From: Rhizobium sp. CG5
GTDB lineage: Bacteria; Pseudomonadota; Alphaproteobacteria; Rhizobiales; Rhizobiaceae
Direction: 5' to 3'
Assembly: GCF_023701945.1 (NCBI RefSeq)
Contig: NZ_JABAEF010000002.1
Location: 248,001 to 312,000, forward strand
DNA: 64,000 bases
Of the stretch, positions 1 through 8,584 are shown piece by piece. A program made the position numbers and the translations under genes. The stretch's first letter is position 1; each line of letters begins with the position of its first letter. Under the pieces are notes generated by a model that worked only from the letters and a program-made list of their open reading frames with translations, searched no databases and had not been told where the DNA came from.

Positions 1-15
1 GGTCCGGAGGTGGCG

Positions 16-786
16 ATGAAAGCCGTCATCCTGGCAGGTGGCATGGGTACGCGCATCGCGGAAGAAACCCATCTGCGACCAAAGCCGATGATCGAGATCG
101 GTGGTCGCCCGATCCTCTGGCACATCATGAAGCTCTATCATGGCCATGGCATCCGTGATTTCATCATCTGCTGCGGCTTCCGCGGCTATGTGATCAAGGA
201 ATATTTCGCCAATTACGGGCTGCATATGTCGGACATTTCGTTCGACCTGGCCAATAACAGCCTGCAATTCCACCGCCAGAGCGCCGAAAACTGGCGTGTC
301 ACTCTTGTCGATACGGGCGAGACCTCCCTGACCGGCGGCCGGTTGAAGCGCGTCGCATCTTATCTCAAGGACGAAGAGGCATTCTGCTTCACCTATGGTG
401 ACGGCCTGTGCGATGTCGATATCGGTGCCACCATCCGTTTCCACAAGCAACACGGCCGCCTGGCAACGGTGACCGCTGTGCGCCCGCCGGCCCGTTTCGG
501 GGCGTTGAAACTTGACGGCAATACCGTCAACGGCTTCATCGAAAAGCCGGAAGGCGAAGGCGGCTTCATCAATGGCGGCTTTTTTGTCCTGTCGCCGCGG
601 GTCATCGAGCGGATCGAGGACGATCACAGCAGTTGGGAAGGCGAGCCTCTGACGGGCCTCGCCGAAGATGGCGAGCTGCAGGCCTTCATGCATGACGGGT
701 TCTGGCAGCCCATGGACACGCTTCGCGACAAGACCCTTCTCGAAGGCATGTGGAGCAGCGGCAATCCGCCCTGGAAGATCTGGTGA
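16..786 (+). CDS. rfbF: Glucose-1-phosphate cytidylyltransferase
   Basis: This 256-residue protein should make CDP-glucose from CTP and glucose-1-phosphate, the first step of CDP-deoxysugar synthesis in the cytoplasm. The nucleotidyltransferase signature GGMGTR is at residues 8-13, followed by a KPM motif and a conserved YGDGLCDVD segment. Length fits the family. The ATG at 16 is preferred over the in-frame GTG at 10 because GGAGG lies just upstream. Only 2 bases separate it from the dehydratase that uses its product, so the two are probably cotranscribed from a promoter left of the window. Confidence 0.93.
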   Translation: MKAVILAGGMGTRIAEETHLRPKPMIEIGGRPILWHIMKLYHGHGIRDFIICCGFRGYVIKEYFANYGLHMSDISFDLANNSLQFHRQSAENWRVTLVDTGETSLTGGRLKRVASYLKDEEAFCFTYGDGLCDVDIGATIRFHKQHGRLATVTAVRPPARFGALKLDGNTVNGFIEKPEGEGGFINGGFFVLSPRVIERIEDDHSSWEGEPLTGLAEDGELQAFMHDGFWQPMDTLRDKTLLEGMWSSGNPPWKIW

Positions 787-788
787 CC

Positions 789-1862
789 ATGGCCAATCCG
801 CACTTCTGGAACGGCAAACGGGTTCTGCTGACCGGTCATACCGGCTTCAAGGGAAGCTGGCTTGGTCTCTGGCTTGCCGATATGGGCGCTGAGGTCAGCG
901 GCCTGTCGCTGGAGCCCGATACCGATCCGTCGCTGTTCCGGCTGTTGAACGGCGCTCCAGATGTTCAGCCCTGCGATATCCGCGACCGGACGGCGGTTGC
1001 GGCCCGCGTCGCGTCATCCAGGCCCGAGATTGTTCTGCATCTGGCGGCCCAGCCGCTGGTGCGGGCCGGTTACCGCGATCCGCTTGCCACATACGAAACC
1101 AATGTCCAGGGCACCGCCAATCTTCTCGATGCGCTGCGCATCGCGCCTGATCTGCGCGCCGTCGTCGTCGTGACCACCGACAAGGTCTACGAGAACCCCG
1201 AAACCGGCCGGCCCTTTGTCGAAACCGATCCGCTTGGCGGCCATGATCCCTACAGCGCCAGCAAGGCGGCGGCCGAGATCGTCACTGCGAGTTATCGATC
1301 GTCGTTCTTCGCGGCCCGGCGTATCGGTGTCGCTACGGCGCGGGCCGGCAATGTCATCGGTGGCGGCGATTGGGCGGAGGACCGGCTGATCCCCGACGCC
1401 GTCAGGGCCTGGGGCAATGGCCGGGTGCTGGAGGTGCGCCGGCCCGGTGCCGTGCGGCCCTGGCAGCATGTTCTGGAGCCGCTCAACGGTTACCTGATGA
1501 TGGCCGAACGGCTCTGGGCGGAACCGGATTTCGCCCCGAGCCTCAATTTTGGCCCCGACATCCACTCGGCGGCCACCGTCGGCAATGTCCTCGAACGCGC
1601 GCGTGAAACATTCGGGCAGGGCGATGTCCAGCTGGGTGACGGCAGCGCCGGACCGCACGAGGCGGGCTACCTGATGCTTGACAGCGCCAGGGCCACAGCC
1701 ACGCTCGGCTACAAGCCGTGCTGGTCCCTCGACGAAACAGTGCGGCGGACCATGGCCTGGTATCGGGCGCAGGCAAGCGGTGTTCCGTCCCGGCAATTGT
1801 GCCTGGCCGATATCACCGATTTCCGGCAAAGCCTGACGGTCGATCTGCGGGAGGCGGTATGA
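789..1862 (+). CDS. rfbG: CDP-glucose 4,6-dehydratase
   Basis: A 357-residue short-chain dehydrogenase/reductase of the extended type. It oxidises and dehydrates CDP-glucose to CDP-4-keto-6-deoxyglucose using bound NAD. The Rossmann motif GHTGFKG is at residues 16-22 and the catalytic Tyr155-x3-Lys159 lies in YSASK. The frame is open upstream to 750, but the ATG at 789, two bases after the rfbF stop, gives the usual N-terminus for the family. It overlaps the next gene by ATGA. The rfbF-rfbG pair is diagnostic for CDP-linked deoxysugars. Confidence 0.92.
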   Translation: MANPHFWNGKRVLLTGHTGFKGSWLGLWLADMGAEVSGLSLEPDTDPSLFRLLNGAPDVQPCDIRDRTAVAARVASSRPEIVLHLAAQPLVRAGYRDPLATYETNVQGTANLLDALRIAPDLRAVVVVTTDKVYENPETGRPFVETDPLGGHDPYSASKAAAEIVTASYRSSFFAARRIGVATARAGNVIGGGDWAEDRLIPDAVRAWGNGRVLEVRRPGAVRPWQHVLEPLNGYLMMAERLWAEPDFAPSLNFGPDIHSAATVGNVLERARETFGQGDVQLGDGSAGPHEAGYLMLDSARATATLGYKPCWSLDETVRRTMAWYRAQASGVPSRQLCLADITDFRQSLTVDLREAV

Positions 1863-2422
1863 GCGCCCGTTTCGAGGTCGTACCGACAGCTATTCAAGGC
1901 CTGCTGATCCTCAACCGACGTCGCCTTGGCGACGACCGCGGTTTCCTGACGCGTCTGTTTTGTGCCGAGGAACTGGGTGCATTGGGGTGGGACGGACCGG
2001 TCTCGCAGGTCAATGAAACCGGCACGACCCATGCCGGCACGGTCCGTGGCATGCATTTCCAGCGCGCGCCGTTCGGCGAGGACAAGCTGGTGACCTGCGT
2101 GGCCGGCACCGTGCTCGACGTCGCGGTCGACATCCGTCAGGGATCTCCGACCTTCCTGCACCATGTCGCCGTCGAGCTGTCGGCCGACAATGCCCGTTCC
2201 CTGCTCATACCGGCCGGCTTCGCCCACGGTTTCCAGACGCTGACCGACGCGGTGCGGATGATCTATGCCCATTCGGCACCCTATCGCGCGGAAGCCGAAG
2301 GCGGGCTGCATTGCCAGGATCCGCAACTCGCCATTGCCTGGCCGTTGCCGGTCGCCCATCTGTCCGCCCGCGATGCCGGGCACCCTTTTCTTGGTCCGAG
2401 TTTTGAAGGGATCGCTGCATGA
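1859..2422 (+). CDS. dTDP-4-dehydrorhamnose 3,5-epimerase-like protein
   Basis: A 187-residue cupin of the RmlC family. The characteristic RGMHFQ segment contains Arg63 and the presumed general-base His66. In RmlC this fold epimerises C3 and C5 of a 4-keto-6-deoxy sugar. Here the substrate is inferred to be CDP-linked, because the two upstream genes make CDP-4-keto-6-deoxyglucose. The start codon overlaps the rfbG stop (ATGA), and the stop overlaps the next ATG in the same way, so translation is coupled through all three genes. Related cupins include 3,4-ketoisomerases, so the exact reaction is not certain. Confidence 0.85.
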   Translation: MSARFEVVPTAIQGLLILNRRRLGDDRGFLTRLFCAEELGALGWDGPVSQVNETGTTHAGTVRGMHFQRAPFGEDKLVTCVAGTVLDVAVDIRQGSPTFLHHVAVELSADNARSLLIPAGFAHGFQTLTDAVRMIYAHSAPYRAEAEGGLHCQDPQLAIAWPLPVAHLSARDAGHPFLGPSFEGIAA

Positions 2423-3648
2423 AATGCCGTCACTGCCAATCGCAACGGATGCGGCCGTTTCTCGACCTCGGCACGGCGCCGCCGTCCAATTCCTATGTTC
2501 GCCTGGAAGACCGCGGCCGTCCGGAACTCTGGTATCCGCTGGTCATCCGCGTTTGCGAGGAATGCCTTCTGGTCCAGACCGAGGATTTTGCGGCGCGCGA
2601 GACGTTCTTCTCCGACAGCTACGCCTATTTCTCGTCCTTCTCCTCGTCCTGGCTGGGCCATGCCCGCGACTACGTGGCGCGCATGACGGAGCGGTTTGAT
2701 TTGGGCCCGCAGTCGCGGGTCGTGGAAATTGCCGCTAATGACGGCTACCTGCTGCAATATGTCAAGGAGCGCGGCATTGGCTGCCTGGGCGTCGAGCCGA
2801 CTGCCAGCACCGCCGCGGCAGCGCGCCAGAAAGGCATTGAGGTCGTCGAGGATTTCTTCGGGATCGCTCTTGCCGAAACGCTCGAAAAGGATGGCTGGTC
2901 CGCCGATCTGATGGCGGCCAACAATGTTCTGGCCCATGTGCCCGATATCAACGATTTCGTCGGCGGCTTTGCCCGCCTGCTGAAGCCTCAGGGTGTCGCC
3001 ACTTTCGAGTTTCCGCACCTGATGAACATGGTCGCCGAAACGCAGTTCGACACCGCCTATCACGAACACTATTCTTATCTGTCGCTGACCGCGGTCGAAC
3101 GCATATTCCGCGAAAACGGCCTTTCGGTCTTCGACGTCGAAACGACGCCGTGGCATGGCGGCAGCCTCAGGGTCTTTGCCTGCCGAAGCGATCATGACCA
3201 TCACCAACGTCTTGCCAGCGTCGATGCCATGCTGGCGCGGGAAGCCGATGCCGGGATGCGCGACCTGCACTACTATGCCGGCTTCCAGGCAGAGGCGGAG
3301 CGCGCCCGCAACGACTTCCTGGCCTTCATCATCGATTGCCAGCGCCAAGGTCTGAAAGTCGCTGCTTACGGAGCGGCCGCCAAGGGCAATACGCTGATGA
3401 ATTTCGCCGGCCTCAAGCCGGATCAGATGGCCTTCGTCGTCGACAAGAATCCGGCCAAGCAGGACATGCTGCTGCCAGGCAGCCGCGTGCCGATTGTATC
3501 CGAGAGTGTCCTCAAAGCCGAGAAACCGCAAAGGGTGGTGATATTGCCATGGAATCTTCAAACAGAGATCAAGCAGCAGCTTTCGTATATCACCGACTGG
3601 GGTGGGAAGTTCGTGACGGCGATCCCGCATCTGACGATACATCCCTGA
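2419..3648 (+). CDS. SAM-dependent sugar C-methyltransferase
   Basis: A 409-residue protein with the three-part build of sugar C-methyltransferases such as TylC3/NovU. An N-terminal zinc-binding region has Cys3-x2-Cys6 and Cys46-x2-Cys49. A SAM-binding Rossmann domain follows (VVEIAANDGYLL), with the conserved EHYSYL segment, and then a C-terminal domain with an AYGAAAKGN nucleotide-binding-like motif. These enzymes add a methyl branch to a 4-keto nucleotide sugar, which suggests a branched CDP-deoxysugar. It overlaps the epimerase gene by 4 bases. A second protein of the same build is encoded at 8585-9742. Confidence 0.88.
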   Translation: MKCRHCQSQRMRPFLDLGTAPPSNSYVRLEDRGRPELWYPLVIRVCEECLLVQTEDFAARETFFSDSYAYFSSFSSSWLGHARDYVARMTERFDLGPQSRVVEIAANDGYLLQYVKERGIGCLGVEPTASTAAAARQKGIEVVEDFFGIALAETLEKDGWSADLMAANNVLAHVPDINDFVGGFARLLKPQGVATFEFPHLMNMVAETQFDTAYHEHYSYLSLTAVERIFRENGLSVFDVETTPWHGGSLRVFACRSDHDHHQRLASVDAMLAREADAGMRDLHYYAGFQAEAERARNDFLAFIIDCQRQGLKVAAYGAAAKGNTLMNFAGLKPDQMAFVVDKNPAKQDMLLPGSRVPIVSESVLKAEKPQRVVILPWNLQTEIKQQLSYITDWGGKFVTAIPHLTIHP

Positions 3649-3795
3649 CCGAGGGCGTGCCTTCTATTCCGGAGCGACAGGTCGCCAAGATGCCGCCGGT
3701 CGTCCTGCCGGCTGGCCCGGTTGCCTCGATCGACTGACGATTTTGCGTCGCGCCTGCGCCTTGACGAAAGCCTGACGGACGACTGGAGAAGAGCA

Positions 3796-5082
3796 ATGAC
3801 ACAAGAGCCACGACTTTCGATCTGCGTGCCCTCGCGAAACCGTCAATATTACTTCAAGAAGACGATCGAGGGCATTTTGCGCAGTTCGCGCACGGATTTC
3901 GAACTGGTTCTCGTCGACAATTCCGACGATCCCTCAATCATGAACGACTACATGAAGGAGGTCGTCAAGGATCCGCGTGTCGTCTATCTTCCGTCGACAG
4001 ATCGCACGCTGTCCATGCTGGACAACTGGGAACGCACTCTGGAGGCAGCCACCGGCAATTGGGTCACGGTCATTGGCGATGACGACTACATCGACCCGGA
4101 TGTCATGATCGTGCTCAGGAAGGTTGTCGCGGCCAATCCGGGCGTCGAAGCCTTTGCCTGGGGTGCGCTGAACTATATGTGGCCGAGCCCGCAGACAAGA
4201 GTTCAGAATGTTATGATCGGCTTCAATCACAACGTGGTCAAAGTGCCGAGGTCGGATTCGCTGAAGGGCATGTTCGGTTGGCATAAGGCAGGGATCATTC
4301 CGAAGGCGGGCTTTTCCGTCTATCATTCTGCCATCAGTCGCCCCCTTCTCGAGAAGATCAAACAGACCTTCTGCGGGCGCTATTTCGAGCACCCCACGGT
4401 CGACTACGATATGGCGATGAAGGTGATCGTCACCGGTCGCGAATTTGCGTTCTGCCAGAGGCCTTTTTCGGTCATGGGCAGTTGCCCCGAGAGCAATTCC
4501 TTTGCCATCGGCCGCATCGACGACATGAAAACGAGGGTCGAGGCCTTTATGAAGGAACTCGGGCGCAATATGGACGAGGATCCGGAACTCGCCGATTTTC
4601 CGTTCAGCAGCCATCTCGGCGTGTCATCCGTCATCGGCATCACGCAGCAATGGTTCAAGAAGAAGTACAAGCTGAATTTCGACGGTTGGGAAAAGAACTT
4701 TGCCGAGGCCTGCGCGCGGAATGTCGAAATCTTTCGGGAGCGGGAGGCCTTCGAAATCGTCAAGGAAGGCTACACGGCGGCCCTGAAGAAATGGCGCCGT
4801 GGCAAGTTCCTGAAATACTTCAATCCGGTGCTGATCGAGAACGAGCTAGGCATCGCCATCAGTGGCTCCAACGAAATGGGAACCTATATTCGCTCCGATA
4901 TTGCCGGGGTAACGACACCGGTCGAACTGTTCGACATCGTCAACGCCATGGTAATGCCGGCGGATATGATCAAGGTTCGCGAGGAAGGACTGCGCTATCC
5001 CTGGGACGAGTTCATGCTGACGATCGACGGCGAGCGACGCGCCGGCTTTCAGCCGGGAAAAGGGGACAAGAGGGTCGCCTGA
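3796..5082 (+). CDS. Family 2 glycosyltransferase with long C-terminal extension
   Basis: A 428-residue protein. The first ~200 residues are a GT-A domain: LSICVPSRNRQ at the start, a VDNSDDP nucleotide-binding strand, and IGDDDYIDP as the DxD metal motif. The remaining half has no family I recognise but is clearly similar to the C-terminal half of the protein at 12744-13901. The ATG at 3796 has an upstream GGAGAAGAG; the frame is open back to 3721 but only with a TTG. There is a 147-base gap after the methyltransferase. The substrate is presumably the CDP-sugar made upstream. Confidence 0.8.
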   Translation: MTQEPRLSICVPSRNRQYYFKKTIEGILRSSRTDFELVLVDNSDDPSIMNDYMKEVVKDPRVVYLPSTDRTLSMLDNWERTLEAATGNWVTVIGDDDYIDPDVMIVLRKVVAANPGVEAFAWGALNYMWPSPQTRVQNVMIGFNHNVVKVPRSDSLKGMFGWHKAGIIPKAGFSVYHSAISRPLLEKIKQTFCGRYFEHPTVDYDMAMKVIVTGREFAFCQRPFSVMGSCPESNSFAIGRIDDMKTRVEAFMKELGRNMDEDPELADFPFSSHLGVSSVIGITQQWFKKKYKLNFDGWEKNFAEACARNVEIFREREAFEIVKEGYTAALKKWRRGKFLKYFNPVLIENELGIAISGSNEMGTYIRSDIAGVTTPVELFDIVNAMVMPADMIKVREEGLRYPWDEFMLTIDGERRAGFQPGKGDKRVA

Positions 5083-5117
5083 GGCGAGCCGATCCGCAAC
5101 CTGCTGCGCTCAGGCGA
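5075..5117. terminator. Possible bidirectional terminator between convergent strings
   Basis: The two stop codons of the convergent genes lie inside the arms of a 9-bp inverted repeat, TCGCCTGAG (5075-5083) and CTCAGGCGA (5109-5117), separated by 25 bases. There is no T-run on either side, so this would not be a classical intrinsic terminator. The placement exactly between two convergent operons is the main argument. Confidence 0.25.
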
Positions 5118-5796
5118 GCGTAATCCTGTCGATCCGACCGCCGATCTGGGCACCGATATAGAGGTTTTCATAGCATTTTGCCGGAAAGCCGGCCTGGCGC
5201 ATATGAAAGGCCGTCTGGTCGATGTCGTAGCCGACACGGTGCAATCCGATCCCGTCGCTGGAGATCGTCGCAAAGGCGGCGCGGGGATCGCCGTCACGGG
5301 GCTGGCCGACAGCACCTGGATTGCAGAATGTCTTGCCGTTGACGTCAAGCAGGGCCTGGACATGGGTATGTCCGGCAAACAGCCGCTGCGTGCCCGCCGG
5401 AAAATGCGCATCTTCGATGGCGTAGAGATACTGGTCGATCGGGTCGTCCAGGCCGCCATGCACGAAATAGTCCGTACCGTCGGCGATATGGGATAGGGAC
5501 GTCGACAGCCATTTTACCTGATCGGCTGAGATGATACCGCGCTGGTATTCGGTAATCTCCGAGACCAGTCTGGAGCGCGGACATCCCTCTCCGCTGACGA
5601 TATAGTGGTCGTGATTGCCGAGGATGTTGACGATTCCGCGCTCGCGCAGCGCGTCGACGCATTCGCCGGGCTGCGCGTAATAGCCGACGACATCGCCGAG
5701 CGACAGGATCTGCCGGCACCCCAAGGCATCGACCTCTTCCAGCACGGCGGTCAAAGCCGGCAGGTTGCCATGAATGTCGGAGATGATCGCGATCAT
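5110..5796 (-). CDS. Metallophosphoesterase (calcineurin-like, YfcE type)
   Basis: A 228-residue phosphoesterase. All metal-binding blocks are present in order: SDIHGN near residue 7, GDVVGY, GNHDHY, HGGLDD and GHTH. Members hydrolyse phosphomonoesters or phosphodiesters with a di-metal centre. It is the last gene of the minus-strand glycan string and its ATG overlaps the stop of the ATP-grasp gene by 4 bases. That suggests a dedicated role, such as removing phosphate from a pathway intermediate, but no substrate can be deduced. Confidence 0.85.
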   Translation of the reverse strand: MIAIISDIHGNLPALTAVLEEVDALGCRQILSLGDVVGYYAQPGECVDALRERGIVNILGNHDHYIVSGEGCPRSRLVSEITEYQRGIISADQVKWLSTSLSHIADGTDYFVHGGLDDPIDQYLYAIEDAHFPAGTQRLFAGHTHVQALLDVNGKTFCNPGAVGQPRDGDPRAAFATISSDGIGLHRVGYDIDQTAFHMRQAGFPAKCYENLYIGAQIGGRIDRITLA

Positions 5797-6785
5797 AGGA
5801 CGACCAGATCCTCGGAATAGCGCCAGCCGCGGCCGCGCGCGATGACTGGTGCCTCCGGCACCTCGTCCGTCAGGTAGAACTGCACGGCAAGGGCTGCCTC
5901 ATTGTAGCCGAAGGCTGCCCGCAGCGATGTGCTGCTCGAGAACCGCGGATTGATTTCCAGGAGGTAAGGCACATCGCCGGCCATGCGGAACTGGTAGTTG
6001 GTCGGCCCGACCGGCTTGAAGATCGCAGCCAATTGTTCAACCGCCGCGGCCAGCACCGGGTGATCGACCACTTCGGCATATTGCGTATTGCCGGCCACCG
6101 ACAGCTTGCGCCGGAAAATGATCGGCGGCAGCGCGGTTCCATCACCAAGACCGAAGGCACCGACCGTGAATTCCTGATCGTCGCTGCCGACGAATTTCTG
6201 GATCAGGAAGGCATCCTTGCTCCGGCGGCTCCAATAGGTGAAATCATCGGCGTCGCGCAGCACGGCGATGCCCCGCGAGCCATTGCCCTGGCGCGGCTTC
6301 AGCAGCAGGGGCGGCGCGCCGAGTTCTTCGATGCACTCGTCCCAACTGGCCGCCAGGCATCCGGGAATGACGGGCAATCCGTGGGTCTTGAGCGCTTCGG
6401 CAAAAATCCATTTGTCCTGCGCCAGTTCGATCAGCCCGGCCTCGTTAAGCACGATCCGGCTTCGGCTATCGGCAAAGGCCGAGCGGTTGCGGTTGAAGAA
6501 CAGCACGTCGAGCTCCAGCCCCGGCAGAACGAGATCCACCGCTTCGTTGTCCAGCAGGGCCGTCCAGAAGTCGAGATAGTCCGGGCTGTCTTCGTCGCAA
6601 TGCGGCTTGGCGAAGAAGGTATCGCAGAAATGCCGCCCAATGCCGTTTGGATCCCGGTCGACGCCGATGATGCGGACGGGAAGGCCTGCCTTGCGTAACG
6701 AGGCGGCGATCCCCTGGCCGATGATGGCACCGACAGCCGTGACGACGACAGTGATGGTGGCGGGAAGCGTCTTTGATGGTGTCAT
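5793..6785 (-). CDS. ATP-grasp enzyme, CarB-like
   Basis: A 330-residue protein similar to the ATP-grasp half of carbamoyl-phosphate synthase and to peptide or amino-acid ligases. An N-terminal pre-ATP-grasp Rossmann domain (VVVTAVGAIIGQG) leads into the ATP-grasp fold, with a GNGSRG phosphate loop around residue 190 and a metal-binding YLLEINPRFS block near 285-295. Such proteins occur in polysaccharide clusters and probably join a carboxylate to an amine, for example an amino acid to an amino sugar. Overlapping starts and stops couple it to both neighbours. The substrate is unknown. Confidence 0.8.
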   Translation of the reverse strand: MTPSKTLPATITVVVTAVGAIIGQGIAASLRKAGLPVRIIGVDRDPNGIGRHFCDTFFAKPHCDEDSPDYLDFWTALLDNEAVDLVLPGLELDVLFFNRNRSAFADSRSRIVLNEAGLIELAQDKWIFAEALKTHGLPVIPGCLAASWDECIEELGAPPLLLKPRQGNGSRGIAVLRDADDFTYWSRRSKDAFLIQKFVGSDDQEFTVGAFGLGDGTALPPIIFRRKLSVAGNTQYAEVVDHPVLAAAVEQLAAIFKPVGPTNYQFRMAGDVPYLLEINPRFSSSTSLRAAFGYNEAALAVQFYLTDEVPEAPVIARGRGWRYSEDLVVL

Positions 6786-7657
6786 GTGATGTCCATGGGG
6801 CCAAAGGCCGGTGCCGTGCCGGCCGACTTGATCATGTCGATGCCGTTTCTCATGCCGATCGCCGGCGCCAGCCCGAGCAGGTCGAACGCCGGCCGGCCAT
6901 CGGCGAAATGGATCGTCCGGAAGGGAGATTTCTCCGGCGCCTCGACCTGGCGTCCGCCAAGGTCGAAGACGTCATAGGCGATATCCGCCACCTGCTGCCA
7001 GGTGAGGGACTCCGGATGGGTGATCGGCAGGTCTGCGCTGATCTCGGCCTGTGTGCTGCGGATCATCAGATCGGCGGCATCCCGGACATGCAGCAGGTTG
7101 CGCACGCCCAGAGAGGGCGGCATGCGCATGTCGAGTCCTTTCGAGGCATAGGCAATGATGCGGCCGAACCAGGGCTGATGATGGCAGCATCGCCCATTGG
7201 TGTCGTAGAGCTGCGTGAAACGCAGGCTGCAGAAACGTCCGCCGTGCTTTGCCATGGTCCACTGGAGCACCTGCTCGGCAATTGCCTTGGTCAAGCCATA
7301 GGAGGTGAAATGGGCGGGGTCGAGAGCCGGATCCGAGGAGGCCGAGCCGGCATAGACGAGAACGGGCGCGCCCAGTTGCCGGACCAGATCGCCGACGGCA
7401 ATCGCGCTTGTGGCGTTAAGCGCGAAATTCTCACGCAGCCCCTCGTCGCTGTCGCCGGCAAATCCAGCCGCGCAATGAAAGACCACATCCGCGCCGAGAC
7501 CAGCGGGAACCGAGACCGTCGTGTCGAGCAGGTCGAAACGGATATCATCGCCAGGTCCGCGACCGACGGTGAATGTCTCTACACCATGCTCCTGCAGCCG
7601 CTCGATCAACTGGCGCCCGAGCATGGAACCCGCCCCGATGACGGCCGCGGTTTTCAT
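6782..7657 (-). CDS. NAD(P)-dependent epimerase/reductase of a nucleotide sugar
   Basis: A 291-residue extended short-chain dehydrogenase. The N-terminal AAVIGAGSMLGRQL matches the GxxGxxG dinucleotide motif. A YAGSASS strand and SYGLTKAIAEQ (Tyr-x3-Lys) supply the active site. Members are 4-reductases, epimerases or dehydratases of NDP-sugars. The ATG at 7657 is chosen because it overlaps the TGA of the 46-residue gene upstream; the frame is open to 7690. The stop overlaps the ATP-grasp start. The exact reaction cannot be read from the sequence. Confidence 0.82.
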   Translation of the reverse strand: MKTAAVIGAGSMLGRQLIERLQEHGVETFTVGRGPGDDIRFDLLDTTVSVPAGLGADVVFHCAAGFAGDSDEGLRENFALNATSAIAVGDLVRQLGAPVLVYAGSASSDPALDPAHFTSYGLTKAIAEQVLQWTMAKHGGRFCSLRFTQLYDTNGRCCHHQPWFGRIIAYASKGLDMRMPPSLGVRNLLHVRDAADLMIRSTQAEISADLPITHPESLTWQQVADIAYDVFDLGGRQVEAPEKSPFRTIHFADGRPAFDLLGLAPAIGMRNGIDMIKSAGTAPAFGPMDIT

Positions 7658-7794
7658 GCCGCTTCGGCTTCGACCAGCAGCGCCACGCACAGGTCAGGCA
7701 AGTCGATGCCGGCGCGGATCGGGATCAGGTCGTTGTCGATTGCACAAGTCGGCCTGTATTCCGTGGTGACGGCGTCCAGATTGACAGCGTTCAT
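7654..7794 (-). CDS. 46-residue protein of unknown function, coupled to both neighbours
   Basis: Not a known family to me. The ATG at 7794 overlaps the TGA of the WbqC gene (ATGA), and the TGA at 7656-7654 overlaps the ATG of the reductase gene in the same way. This is exactly the junction used elsewhere in the operon, and removing the frame would leave a 133-base hole in an otherwise packed string. The product is acidic, with two cysteines (residues 17 and 36), no transmembrane segment, and a C-terminal half (IDLPDLCVALLVEAEAA) that looks helical. It contains no serine, so it is not a carrier protein primed by phosphopantetheine. It could be a subunit of WbqC, the reductase or the ATP-grasp enzyme. 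Confidence 0.65.
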   Translation of the reverse strand: MNAVNLDAVTTEYRPTCAIDNDLIPIRAGIDLPDLCVALLVEAEAA

Positions 7795-8507
7795 GCGGCA
7801 AAGTCCTTCCAGTCGAGGGTGCCCGAGAGAATCATCTCAGCGCCGTCAGTGCCGCAATTGGCCACAAGATCGAGCGCGGTGACATAAGGCGTAAAATCAC
7901 CATGCAGTTGCGGGTAGGGCGTTTTCCGATAGTCCATATAGCTGACCGAAATGCCTTTGCTCTCGAAAAGGCCGTGGTTCAGATAATTGCGGGCCCCATG
8001 GCCGGTGATGTAGTTGGTCCCGCCCAGATGCTCGACGATGTCGCAGACCCGCTCGCTGCTCGCCCCATCGATCGGCAGATCGTGGGAGAACACGAAGCGG
8101 GTGCGGTCCAGCTTGAAATAGGCCGCCAGTTCCAGCATCGAATGGCGGGAAACGTCGGCCACGGTCACAAGCTCATGGGCATAGACGCGGTCCACAAGGC
8201 CGAGCATCTCGTCGCGGAACGGCGCCTTCAGGTAGTTCTGCCGCAGGATGTCGCGGTGCCTGGCGCGCCAGTCGGTGCGGTCGTCCAGCAAGACCTCGTC
8301 GATCCGCTGGCCGAAGTGAAAATCCTTGAGCGGCAGCGTCAGCCAGCTCACGCCTTTCGGCCCCTTGACCTGCACCCGATTGGTGAAGCTGCCGCGCGAA
8401 TACTGGACATCGTCGTAATGGACAAACACATCCGCAAGCCGGATCTGCTCCAGCATTCCCACCCAGGGGAAATACATCGACTGCGAGATGACGATATTGA
8501 GGCTCAT
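7791..8507 (-). CDS. WbqC family protein
   Basis: A 238-residue protein that begins with the typical WbqC opening (IVISQSMYFPWVGMLEQI) and continues with YDDVQYSRGSFTNR and a WLTLPL block. These proteins occur in O-antigen and other polysaccharide clusters and are thought to help make or transfer modified, often acylated amino, sugars; the biochemistry is poorly known. It follows the methyltransferase gene by 77 bases and overlaps the small gene after it by 4 bases. Confidence 0.85.
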   Translation of the reverse strand: MSLNIVISQSMYFPWVGMLEQIRLADVFVHYDDVQYSRGSFTNRVQVKGPKGVSWLTLPLKDFHFGQRIDEVLLDDRTDWRARHRDILRQNYLKAPFRDEMLGLVDRVYAHELVTVADVSRHSMLELAAYFKLDRTRFVFSHDLPIDGASSERVCDIVEHLGGTNYITGHGARNYLNHGLFESKGISVSYMDYRKTPYPQLHGDFTPYVTALDLVANCGTDGAEMILSGTLDWKDFAA

Positions 8508-8584
8508 GGTCCATTCGAACGGGTTGATCGTCGCTGTGTAGCAGCCTTAAAGGCGATAGCTTTCACCAGACTGGCTTTTGCCGC

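Noticed and set aside
3649..3795. Extra gene between the C-methyltransferase and the glycosyltransferase
   Set aside because: The short frames here start with TTG or overlap the neighbours and show no conserved features.
7654..7794. 46-residue protein as an acyl carrier protein
   Set aside because: The segment GIDLPDLC looks a little like the carrier motif, but there is no serine for phosphopantetheine anywhere in the protein.
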